Shown here piece by piece: positions 11,508 through 21,100 of a stretch of 64,000 bases of DNA. How positions within the stretch are numbered: the first letter of the stretch is position 1; each line of letters starts with the position of its first letter. The position numbers and the translations under genes are program-made. Where the stretch lies: the NCBI RefSeq assembly GCF_032191515.1, contig NC_091431.1, forward strand, positions 55,293,742 through 55,357,741, in the 5' to 3' direction. The notes under the pieces are model-generated. The model made no database searches. It saw only the letters and a program-made list of their open reading frames with translations, and was not told the origin of the DNA. The DNA is from Phaenicophaeus curvirostris. Its lineage: Eukaryota > Chordata > Aves > Cuculiformes > Cuculidae.

Positions 11508-11606
11508 CCCTTCTTCCGGCGGGCCCTACTTCCAGCGGGCCCTACTTCCGGCAGTCTCTACTTCCGGCAGTCTCTACTTCCGGCAGTCTCTACTTCCGGC
11601 AGTCTC
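11508..11606. repeat. 16-bp minisatellite of ETS-type motifs, six units
   Basis: Six TTCC cores lie at 11514, 11530, 11546, 11562, 11578 and 11594, exactly 16 bp apart. The last four units share 'tacttccggcagtctc' or near it, while the first two end in gggc. Five cores read TTCCGG and one TTCCAG. On the complementary strand the core is CCGGAAGT, the consensus of ETS factors such as GABPA, ELK1 and ETS1 (established knowledge). Two more cores outside the period occur at 11621 (TTCCTG) and 11628 (TTCCGG). Confidence 0.85.
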
Positions 11607-11719
11607 TGCCGCGCGGGTACTTCCTGCTTCCGGTGGGCGCAGGCGGCGCGCTCGGGCCGCGGGGCTGGGGTCAGCGGGGGCGGCCGCGGTCCCTCACGCG
11701 CTGTGTGTTCTCTCCGCAG

Positions 11720-11774
11720 GGAGCTCGGCGCCGCCCTTCCTCGTTCGGCAGGCTCGGAGGCGCCCCCGCCGCAG
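11720..11774 (+). other. SMIM15: Candidate SMIM15 5' untranslated exon
   Basis: A 55-nt segment is bordered by 'tctccgcag' on the left and by CAG followed by GTGAGG on the right, a near-consensus donor. It lies in the CpG island on the SMIM15 strand. The donor would splice to the acceptor at 12986-12988. It may instead be the 3' part of a longer first exon, in which case the left border is not used. Confidence 0.45.
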
Positions 11775-11910
11775 GTGAGGCCGGTGCCCGCGGCGGGGAG
11801 GGAGGCGGGGGTGGGGAGCGCCCGGGAGGGGCCCAGCGGCCGCGCCTGCTCCGGACCCGGCTCCGCCTCTCCCCCTGCAGCGGCGCCCGCGGGCCGGCCG
11901 GGTCCTGTTC

Positions 11911-12236
11911 GGCTTGGAGAAGAGACGGCTCCGTATAGCGTCCTTCCAGTACCTGAGTGGGGCTACAGGAAAACTGGAGGGACTGTTCACAAAGGCTTGT
12001 GGTGATAGGACGAGGGGCAATGGGTATAAACCGGAGAGGGGCAGATTTAGACTAGACATTAGGAAGAACTTCTTCACTGTGAGAGTGATGAGGCCCTGGC
12101 ACAGGTTGCCCCGGGAAGCTGTGGCTGCCCCATCCCTGGAGGTGTTCGAGGCCAGGTTGGATGGGGCCTTGGGCAGCCTGGTCTAGTGGGAGGTGTCCCT
12201 GCATCTTTTCCAACCTAAACCATTCTATGATTCACA
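11911..12236 (+). repeat. CR1 LINE, 3' fragment, sense, in SMIM15 intron
   Basis: Sense CR1 3' region from 'cttggagaagagacggctcc' through 'ggcacaggttgccccgggaa' and 'tggatggggccttgggcagc' to 'aaaccattctatgattcac'. It is relatively little diverged. With the antisense copy at 11068-11419 it forms an inverted pair flanking the CpG island. Confidence 0.92.
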
Positions 12237-12436
12237 CCTTTTTCTGTATTGCCAGCTGCTGGTTCACGATTGAAAGCTCTGCCCTGACTCCCTCAGCTCC
12301 CCAGTAAAACCTATGGAAAGGCAAACCAACTGGGAGCACTTCCCATCACTTCCAAAGAAGCAGGGACCTCACTGTTTTTTTCCATATAGTAGTTACTTCT
12401 TGGTAGCATCTGAAGTTCTGATGGATGAATCAGAGG

Positions 12437-12768
12437 CATAGAACAGTTGGACAGGGCTTTAACTATCAGTTCCAACACTCCAGCCATGGGCAGGGACACC
12501 CCCCACTAATTCAGGTTGCTCTAAGCCTCATCCAACCTGGCCTTGAACACCTCCAGGGGTGGGGCAGCTGCAGCTTCCTTGGGCAACCTGTGCCAGTGTC
12601 TCACAGCCCTCATAGTAAAAAGTACCTTCCTACCCTGTTTGAGCTCAAAACTGTGACCTTTTGTCGTATCACTGCCCTCCTTGATAAAGAGCCCCCCCCA
12701 GCTTTCCTATAGACCCCTTTTAAGTACTGGAAGGCTGCTATAAGGTCTGCCTGCAGTCTCCTTCTCCA
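12437..12768 (-). repeat. CR1 LINE, 3' fragment, antisense, in SMIM15 intron
   Basis: Antisense CR1 with 'ccatgggcagggacaccccc', 'cctcatccaacctggccttg', 'caacctgtgccagtgtctca' and 'agtactggaaggctgctata', ending near 'tctccttctcc'. The 3' terminal block is more diverged than the body. Confidence 0.88.
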
Positions 12769-13015
12769 AAATACCTAATTATTTTGTAAATACTGTACTT
12801 TAAGGTAGGGTCAATTCATAGTTCGTGTTATGTTTATTTTTACATCCTATGCACTACTTTTTAATTTCTAGCAAAAACGAGCTTGCTCTTCACCAATGAA
12901 AGACAATAACTTGTATTAAAATAGTAATTACTCTGTATGTGTGCTTTTATTTTTCTGAATGCTCAGAAATTATTTTATTATTGCACAGGGTTTTCCCAAT
13001 AGAAAAGAAGAAAAA

Positions 13016-13240
13016 ATGTTGGATATTAAGGCTTGGGCTGCATACATCGTGGAGTGGGCTGCAAAGGACCCATACGGCTTTCTTACTACAGTGATCTTGG
13101 CCCTCACACCACTGTTTATACTTAGTGCAGCGCTTTCATGGAAGCTTGCAAAAATGATTGAGGCCAGGGAGCGAGAGCAAAAGAAGAGACAGAAACGCCA
13201 AGAGAATATTGCAAAAGCCAAAAGATCAAAGAAGGATTGA
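13016..13240 (+). CDS. SMIM15: Small integral membrane protein 15
   Basis: Encodes a 74-residue single-pass membrane protein, the full length known for vertebrate SMIM15, starting MLDIKAWAAYIVEW. Residues about 20-42 (from PYGFLTTV to SWKL) form one hydrophobic membrane segment. The rest (about 43-74) is a highly basic, helical, lysine/arginine-rich tail ending RSKKD. The whole CDS lies in one exon that begins after an acceptor (ttattattgcacag, AG at 12987-12988). The open frame extends upstream to 12959, but that part is intronic. I chose the ATG at 13016 because the protein length and N-terminus then match the family. No enzymatic motif is visible and the molecular role is not established. 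It is convergent with NDUFAF2, as in other vertebrates. Identification rests on recognising the sequence. Confidence 0.95.
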   Translation: MLDIKAWAAYIVEWAAKDPYGFLTTVILALTPLFILSAALSWKLAKMIEAREREQKKRQKRQENIAKAKRSKKD

Positions 13241-14735
13241 ATGGGGAAGATGGGCGTTCCTTGTGAAAAGAATCCAGTGTTCTTTGATACTTGATCATAT
13301 TATTTTTTAAGTATGACATTTAATCTCTTCATTGTATCTTTTCTGTTGAGATGATTTGCGTTTAATTTTACCCCAGTGACACTCCTTACAGTCATTAATC
13401 TACTATTTGTGTTGTAGTGCAGGTTGTTTTTCTAAATTTGAGTGTTAAACTAAAAAATGAATCTGTTGGGTGAATCTGGAGGTTGATTATATTTTCTATA
13501 GCTGAGCTATGACTTAAGTGTCTTAAAATTGTCAAATTATGGGGAAAACCTGAATGGCAAACTGGGTTACAGAAAGGCAAGGTTTGGTGTACCTGCAGCT
13601 TCATCGCAGCAGGATAACTTAGCAGCTTCTTTAAGCACACCCTGCATGGTTCATTCAGCTGTGTGCCCAGAGGGTTTGCTGTAGTGGCACTGATGGTGGG
13701 GCTTGTCTGCAAAAAGACACTAAAACCTGGCTTTTCTTGTTTCCTGAACTGCCAGCCTTTCTTTCAGCCCAAACTCTAAGAAACCGATTACTTGTTCTTA
13801 TTACCTAAATTTGTCTTAAACCATCTATGTTCTATAAAATACCTGTTGTTTTTTTCCCTAAAGAACACCTGAACATTCCACCTGTAACTGATTTGTTTCT
13901 GCATCCAGAAACTTGTTATGCCTTGAAGAACAGCCATAAATAGGGTGAGACCAAAGGCCCAGGTGGGCTGGTGTTCTGTGTCCCAGTGATCTGTGGCAGG
14001 TGGCTGTGGGAGAGTGCAGGAGGACAATGCACATGCTGGTGACGGTGGTTCTAGTTAATCCTCTGTGCTAACCCTTTGGCTATCTGTGACTTAAAACTGT
14101 CTGAGTTTAGGTGGGATCTTTGTTCTCACTACCCTTGAAACTCTGCTGCCTTCCATGTTGCAGGATATGGGCATACTGGAAAAAGTCCAAGTGGGGATTG
14201 TTTTGTAAATAATGCCAAAATTATTTAACCTTAATTCCAATTCATGTTTTTCTAAGAGAATGGATTAATTTTTCAAAGCGTAATTTTTATTAATAGTCTA
14301 GTTCCAAAGAGCTTGTGGCAGTCATTAGGTTTCTAGACTTGGCATATTTCTGAACAGCAGCACAGAGTTATGCTTTTCAGAAACTGGTCCTCCATTATTT
14401 TTAAACATAAAACCTTAAAATGACACATTGTTCAACTGAGGAGACCTACAGGGCTGGCTGACACCAAGGTGGATGAGAAGCGGGCAGTGTACCTGAAATG
14501 GGTTAAAGTGAATGTTAAATATTGTTGATCCTCTCAGTTTTGTTGGTCAAAGCAAGCATTACTAGAGTATGACGTTTCAGCGTTTTATAAGTATGTGGGA
14601 TTATGTCTCCACTGTTTTGTCTCGAGTGTTGTCCAATGTGTGTGTTCCACCTTTGATACCTATGTAGCTTAAATCACATGGGGGAAGAACTGATGAGGAA
14701 TGCAGTGCATAAATAAATTTGATACTTTTTTCAAA
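13241..14735 (+). other. SMIM15: SMIM15 3' untranslated region
   Basis: AT-rich sequence after the stop, without a supported coding frame. It ends shortly after an AATAAA at 14712-14717 in 'gcataaataaatttgat'. A long 3' UTR relative to the 225-bp CDS is usual for this gene (established knowledge). Extension to a further AATAAA near 15285 is possible. Confidence 0.55.
14712..14717 (+). terminator. Candidate SMIM15 poly(A) signal AATAAA
   Basis: A canonical hexamer on the SMIM15 strand about 1.47 kb after the stop codon. T-rich sequence follows within 10-20 bases. Not confirmed by transcript data. Confidence 0.5.
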
Positions 14736-15552
14736 AAACCATGCGGTTTTTATTTTGACCATTGTCTCTGAGCAAATAATCTGCATGTTATGTGTCTAAA
14801 GTATTTGTCTAAAGCCAAATAGACTCAATTGTTTACAGCAGTGCCTGCATACACCACAAAAACACACTTCATTCTTTTAATGTAAATGACAGTCCCTTAT
14901 CCCAAATTCTGTGTTATTTTCCAGCAGCTTTACCAGGTGCCTCTAACCTCTATTGTAGTAGTTACTGTAGTTGTTGTAGTTTAACTCTGCTTGATTTTAT
15001 CCTGTGCTTCCTGTTGGCTGCAATTCAAACATGTTGGTTTTTTTCTTATATTTAAGTTACAAGAATGTCTTTAAGATTAATACAGTGCATAGTCAGTTTA
15101 GTGTCACAGTGATTTCTGTTAATGAAATCAGCTTTTCCATCCACGTGCCAGAGGAAAGCACGCTGGCGCTGCCAAGGTAATTAACAAGCATTCTGAAGAA
15201 CTACCTTACACATTAGTTTAGGTTTGAGAAAATTTAAGTGTACCAATTAACTGAACTTTATTACATCAAAAACAATTTTAAGAATAAATGAGTCTTCAAG
15301 TGAAAAAAGACTTACGAATTACTTAAGAAAACTGAGTTACCTAGAAAACCTATGAATGACTTTTTGAGAAACTGATGAACAACAGCTGTGGAAAACAAAC
15401 TTACTTGTTTCTCACCAACCCAAACACTTCACAGTAATTTGACATGATTAAGGCTACATGAAATTTGTACTTGCTTTAGTATTTATATACTTCTTCATAT
15501 ACTTATATTTGCTGCTTCTATATACTGCTTTATTATTCTTTAGTTACACATT

Positions 15553-15933
15553 TGTAGCGATTAAGGCACGGACCCCATCGATGAGGCAACAAGTGAGATC
15601 AACTTTATTGAGAGGATGCAAACCTTAGATAGTGCTTCTGTACCCAGTGAGCAGCCACCCTAGTCAATTTCCACCTGTGAGAATCCCGCAGTACAACAAT
15701 AAGAGTGCAACCCCCTATTTTCCACAGATGTGCCCCTTAGCTTCAGGTTTTCTGTCTAATGCATTTTCTTATTAACTGACGGGTCTTAATAAAGATTCCG
15801 AGGTCTCAGCAAGCTAGCAAGTATGAGAACACCACCTGTTTGCTCTGTGCTTGCTGCTAATATTGCAGGTACACCAAGGCATCGGCCACTTGCCCCAGCA
15901 TACGTGCAATATTGGAATCTTTATGCCCGCACA
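15553..15933 (-). mobile_element. Solo LTR of an endogenous retrovirus
   Basis: A 381-bp block starts TGTAGCG and ends GCACA on the plus strand, so it has the TG...CA termini of an LTR. It is flanked by the 4-bp direct repeat CATT at 15549-15552 and 15934-15937. Minus orientation is preferred because AATAAA (15604-15609 as TTTATT) then lies about 50 bp before the 3' terminus, followed by a GC-richer U5-like end. A plus-strand AATAAA at 15788 leaves some doubt. No internal retroviral sequence adjoins, so this is a recombination-derived solo LTR. It is not the same LTR family as the provirus at 53 kb. Confidence 0.75.
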
Positions 15934-15962
15934 CATTAACTATGTAACATATGTAACAGCAA

Positions 15963-15968
15963 TTTATT
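15963..15968 (-). terminator. NDUFAF2 poly(A) signal (AATAAA on minus strand)
   Basis: TTTATT on the plus strand, 47 bases beyond the NDUFAF2 stop. A second copy overlaps the stop codon at 16014-16019. The implied 3' UTR is very short and its cleavage site would fall near 15935-15955, next to the solo LTR border. Confidence 0.65.
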
Positions 15969-16014
15969 GTGCCAGTTAAAATACACATCAGCAATATCCA
16001 TACGTTAAAATTGT

Positions 16015-16272
16015 TTATTTATTATGACTACCACCACTGCCTGGTGGCACCCAGGAACCTGGCTGAAAGGTACTCGCAGTGCTGGTTGGATCTGGTGAAG
16101 GCTCTTTCTTGCCATAGTAAGGGGCTGATGCGTGGCCTTTAACATGTGTACGAGCTGGTTCAGCAACAAGTCCCTCCTTGTATTCCTTGGCCTGAAGCAG
16201 CTTATCCTTTTCCAACACATCTTTGATTTTCTGCTTCATTTCTTCTCTGTAATTTTCATTCCTAAGAATCTC
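16015..16272 (-). CDS. NDUFAF2: NDUFAF2 (mimitin, B17.2L), last coding exon
   Basis: NDUFAF2 is a mitochondrial assembly factor for respiratory complex I. It is a paralogue of subunit NDUFA12 that binds a late assembly intermediate (established knowledge). This exon encodes the C-terminal 85 residues, starting EILRNENYREEMKQK, with the family hallmark 'KGHASAPYYGKKEPS' and 'TFQPGSW' before the end SGGSHNK. The acceptor (ctgtgatcttag) adjoins 16272 in phase 0, matching the phase-0 donor of the exon at 29483. The stop TAA is at 16015-16017. The N-terminal half of this exon's product is charged and helical. The frame is intact. Together the exons in this window give 128 complete or spliced codons; the N-terminal exon is missing. 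Confidence 0.94.
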   Translation of the reverse strand, partial: EILRNENYREEMKQKIKDVLEKDKLLQAKEYKEGLVAEPARTHVKGHASAPYYGKKEPSPDPTSTASTFQPGSWVPPGSGGSHNK

Positions 16273-16818
16273 CTAAGATCACAGTAGAAAGATAATTAGA
16301 TGAATAGAAGTAAATGCAATGCCCAATGTTTGAATAAAACATTTTAAGCAGTAATTGTTTTTCTTCATTTTACAATGCAGATTTTACATAGGTAAAATAA
16401 AATGTGGCAAAATTAAGTTTTTCTACAACTGCAATTTTAGCTCTACTTTAAAAGTGTTCTTAATGTTTTGATCATGTTATTGAAATCAAATAACATATAG
16501 TGGTGTCCCGGTTTCACTACTGTAGTGGACCAAGAAGGAAAAGAAGTGTCATCAAAAAATATGAAAACACATTAAAAATAAGGCTACCTTTTACATTGCT
16601 TTCTATTTAGAACTTGCCACAATATAGCTACTTATCACTTGCATTTCCTCCTGTAACCCACTATGCCTATGGTGGGAGCTATCTTTGTCCTAGGGTGCAG
16701 TTTTGGGAGAAACAGACATATCTTGACTCTTACAGAACCTAAGCTGAATCCATGCAAGAAAATGCTTGAAGTGAATCAGAACTACTGAGATAGTACTAGT
16801 AACCCAGGGCAAAATCAC

Positions 16819-16841
16819 GGGGTGGGGGGGTGGCACGGGGG
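16819..16841 (+). other. G-rich run, possible quadruplex
   Basis: The stretch contains four G-runs in close order: 4, 7, 2 and 5 Gs, separated by T, T and CAC. It could fold as a two-tetrad G-quadruplex, or three-tetrad if the 7-G run is split. It lies about 550 bp inside the intron from the last NDUFAF2 exon and is C-rich in the NDUFAF2 transcript. Confidence 0.4.
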
Positions 16842-17964
16842 AACTGAGAGGAACCTTGCCCCAGAGACAGGGAGACAGCTCAGTAAGGTCAAGGATTAGT
16901 ATGATCCAAGAAGCAAGGGAGGCCAACACATCCTCAGCTGATGACTGGCAGCAAGCGTGAACAGGGTATTGAGATGGGGACACTAAGCACAATGCTGCTT
17001 AAGCAAGCTGTATGTTAACTCTAGGTATCTACCAGGTGTATTGGCTAAAATAAATGTACTGCTTTTGTAACAGGTATAAATTCTCACCTGCTGCCCCTGC
17101 ACAGGTTAAAACAAAACCATAAAAGCAATCTAGTTTATCAGGGGTGGAGGTAAGCCTCTAAAACTGAAGTAACTGCCCGATACACAATGCCACTGCAAGG
17201 CCAAACAACCTGCGCAGGACATGTATTCAGAGAAGGCTTGTACAACTTGCTCACTCAATTTCATTAAGCTCTACTAAAACATGGCTGAGTACAGGTTAAA
17301 GTTGGAAATTCACTAATAAAAATGACGAACTGGGATTTGGCTGCTTCCAGTAAGAAGTGCTGAGCCTATTTATTGAAACAAGTGCAATGAAAGGCACTAC
17401 AGGCCTAATAGAAAACCTGTTAGTAGAAATTGTCCTCTAGTTCAGAGGAAAACACAAAGAACTCCAAAAGTAAATACAAAGAAAAAAAGCCCTGGAAAAT
17501 ACTGAAATTTCTTTTTATTCATTAGTATATGTTTCCTATTAGAAGGATGTTTTGCAAATCTGCTAACAAGGCCTCTCTGTGCTTTTGTTAGGGCAGATAG
17601 TGAAGAGTATTAGAAGCAAAAGCAGAAACGTAATACAAATTTTTAGAACACTTTGAACTGAAATACAACTTAACTGCAACCAACAGCATGTAATGAGGAA
17701 GCTGCTAATATCCACGTTTAGCTGTGAGGCAGGAGGAAAAAGGCTGAACAGCTTTCTCCAAATTACATGTATATGGCAGAGCTAAGGAGAAACTAGACCA
17801 GTACACCTCTCTGAGCAGAAGACTGTGACATTATTTTAGGAATGGTATTAAAATGCATGTGATGTTGCCAAGAGTTGACATCACAAGTATGTGTACATTT
17901 ATGAACACAAAAGAAAAAAAGGGCAGTATTTAAAGAAAACTTTATCTTAGAGGTAGCATGAAAG

Positions 17965-18196
17965 CTAACAGGGGAGGTTCAGACTGAATATCAGCGAAAA
18001 ACTTTTCACAGGAAGGGTCATGGGGCACTGGAACAGGCTGCCCAGGAGGGTAGTTGACTCACGATCCCTGGAGGTGTTTAGAAGACGGGTAGACGAGGTG
18101 CTCAGGGACATGGTTTGAGATATATTTTGAGTGGCAGATAGGAATGGTTGAACTCAATGATCCAAGACGTCTTTTCCAACCTGGTGATTCTATGAT
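17965..18196 (+). repeat. CR1 LINE, 3' fragment
   Basis: Sense CR1 3' end with 'ggggaggttcagactgaata', 'gggcactggaacaggctgcc' and 'ccctggaggtgtttagaaga', ending 'cctggtgattctatgatt'. It is closest in form to the young copy at 4699-6222, but carries a small extra insertion ('gatatattttgagt' near 18119). It is antisense to NDUFAF2. Confidence 0.9.
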
Positions 18197-21100
18197 TAAC
18201 ACATTCTATTTAGTCCTTAATTGCTTCCTTACTTATATTCACAAATGCACAGAATAGAGGCAAAACACTTCACATTCCTATGTAGCATCAAAATACACAA
18301 GCAGCGCATAAATTTGCAAACTGAGGCGGGAGAGAGGGGGAGTTCTCCTATACTCAAAAATATTGTCAAGTGTATCAAGGTCAAATTTTCAACAGTTAGT
18401 ACAGCAAAATCCCATTGCAACATCTCTCAATTCTACCCTTGTTAAATATGTGCCAGTATAAATCTACCATGTCCTTGCTGATTTCAAGGGGATTACTCCT
18501 GTGGTGCCTGTATTATCCTGCTACTAAGAAACAAGGTTGTACACCTTCATGATATCTGAAGACTGCATCATAGTCTCTGCTAAAACAGCATGAAATGATT
18601 TATTAAAATACAAATGTACTTCACATACTGTGACCAGCTACTTACTAACTTCAAATCTTTTCCAGTGATTACATTAACAAAGTTATCTTAGTCAGGTAAT
18701 AGCAGCTGTAACTAAATTCCAAATGCTCAAAGTCCATTTAAAATGTTGATGTATAATTGGCATCTTGTTTGCAGACTCAAATAAGGCTCTTTTAATCAGC
18801 TTTCACTGGCTAAAGTAGAGTTGTGACCTAGCTGAATAACAACACTGATCTTGAAAAAAGCATGAGGAATGCTTTTTTCATTAACAAATACACTTAAACC
18901 AAAAACCAACCCTGCAGCAGCTTGTTCAGAATCTTCTATACAATCCACATCAGGACAAAAAAATTTCAAGTTCCAAGTATCTGCATGCATCCATTTCATG
19001 CATTAAACACATACCAGTAACATATACACTGAAATCAGGGTTCCTATATTCAAATTGAAGAAAATGTCAATCAGGAATTTTGTGTCAATTGACACTTCAG
19101 AAAAAATCGGTCAAACAGATGAGTTTTCTTAGTATGAACATTTTGTCCTTCAATACTGGCACATGTGCTTTGTGAAATTCTCTCACAGGCACGAAGTCCT
19201 TCCTGTTTGTAATATCACCACCAGCAAATACTTCATTCTCAATTCTCACTGTTTTTCCTTTTACATTTTTTTCTTAAAAAAAACATTGTGACCGTATTTC
19301 TAAATACTACTGGTTCAGTCACTACAGCCACTGTAGTGTAAGGCAGTTGTGAGACTGAAGTTCCCCTGCAATTACAGGCATTTAAATAAAAGATCCAATT
19401 ATGTCCAAATTTGATTAGGAAAACCAATTTGGTTCAAAATGCAAATGTTAATGAATCTATTGCATGCATATTTATAGACAGTATTATCCTTAGAACACAC
19501 CAGATATATGCAGGATCTTTATAACTAGTCCTCCAAATATGGCTTTGGTTTATCTGCATGGCTCACTGCAATTAAATACAGTGAGCACTAGGCTCCTCCT
19601 CAGGCAACTTCCTGGTTCTACAGGGCTTCCTACACAACAGTAGAGAAGCTGACAGCTGCTGGGCTCTTCTACCCATGACAGATAATCTGTAAATCTGCAC
19701 GGCAGCATAGACTGCTCCAACTCACCTGCACGCCACTACCTTTTGATTCTGAGGCACCATTGCTACCCAACCCCTCACTGTTTGATACTGTGAACAGTGA
19801 CTGGGAGTGAAAAGTACCTTCTTTTTTTCTTTTCTAAATTACATTGTCAGCTTCAGAACATTTATCTTTCCTTCTTCTCTGACATAAATGGAAATATTTT
19901 ATAAAATGGCTAGCTTCACTATAAACTGCCCCTCAAAATATGCCATGTAAGTTTTCTGAAATCTAAGAGCATGAATATGTTATGTGCCCTTCCTTTAGAG
20001 GAAATACAAAATCATTTTGTCCAACACAGAGAACACAGTATCTACCAGGTAACTGCAGTCATCTAAGTGTTGGCTTGTTCTTCCAACACTCTATAAAAAT
20101 AAATTACATAAACCCTTTGAACCTGTGGTTCTCATGAGGCACATAGCATCTAAAGAGTATCAGAAATGCCCTTTACCATTTTTTATTAGAAGAGAAATCT
20201 AAGGATTATGGGATCATGCTGCAAAACTAAAAAATGCCTGAAGACATCCAGCTATGTTTCATACCAGATGAAATCCCTACATGTAGATGTTCACCTTGAA
20301 ATGCATCAGCTCCCAGCATTTGGAACAACATACATGCAATGCAGTAAGAACTCAGTCCAGCTACATGTTCTACAGTTTACTTCTAGATGGAACACAAAAG
20401 AAGAAATTTTACTAACTGCAGGTGAGTCCAGCTTTGGTGATTATTGTAAACTCTAGGAGGTTTTTAATCCTTGTAATGACTGGAGCTGCATGCCTCCCCT
20501 CCTTAGAGGGGCAGGGTTTAAGGAAGTGATGGCTAAGGTTTTCTTGAAGAACTTAGTATTTTTATTAAGGAAATGCCAAAGTGGCCCTATGCAGAGTCTG
20601 AGGCAGCTGCTTTTCATCCAGAAACTGATGATGTTTGCATATTCTGACATCTCAGTAGTGGTAACAGCTGCATGGATGAAGAATGAAAGCCAGACTGTTT
20701 ATAGGAGCAACGCAGCCCCTGACATGGTGCTGCCTTCAAAGTGTGTTGTTGCAAAAGGGATCAGGCCATATTTCATGCCACTGGCATAAAGTTTCCAACT
20801 CTCCTCCAAACTATATTTTTGTTTAAAGCTCTTGCTTAACTCTAGCAGCTGAGATGCACCCTCTGCTGCTTGGAAATTGTATTCACCTCTGGTTCACAGA
20901 AGAAGAAACATCTAGAAGTTTGTCTCTAGTCAAAGGACTTGCAGTGTCTACCAGGCTGCAGTGGAAGACCTGCTTTGTAGGCTCCAAGTTTGGAATGGAG
21001 CATTCTTTCACTCTTAAAGGATCTCATTGTCATCAATATCCTTTTTCTGAATAAACTTACGGAATAATATTAGTTCCTCCTGGTAGGGAAATTTCATAAC

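Larger units (their letters stand above)
11420..11910 (+). promoter_or_regulatory. CpG island, probable SMIM15 promoter
   Basis: A roughly 490-bp block that is extremely rich in G+C and CpG, in sharp contrast to the AT-rich surroundings. It contains 'gccccgccccggcg' (SP/KLF-type GC box) near 11476, the ETS-type minisatellite, further ETS cores at 11621 and 11628, and splice-like signals of a 5' exon. The SMIM15 coding exon lies 1.2 kb downstream on the same strand, with no other gene start in between. The exact transcription start cannot be read from sequence alone. Divergent transcription to the left is possible. Confidence 0.75.

Noticed and set aside
11174..11938. 254-codon plus-strand open frame, the longest or among the longest outside the provirus
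   Set aside because: It runs from an antisense CR1 straight through the CpG island and minisatellite into a sense CR1. Its length reflects high G+C and lack of stops, and the product is low-complexity.
12959..13015. Upstream in-frame extension of SMIM15 (19 codons)
   Set aside because: It crosses a clear splice acceptor (AG at 12987-12988). The internal start at 13016 gives the 74-residue family length and N-terminus.
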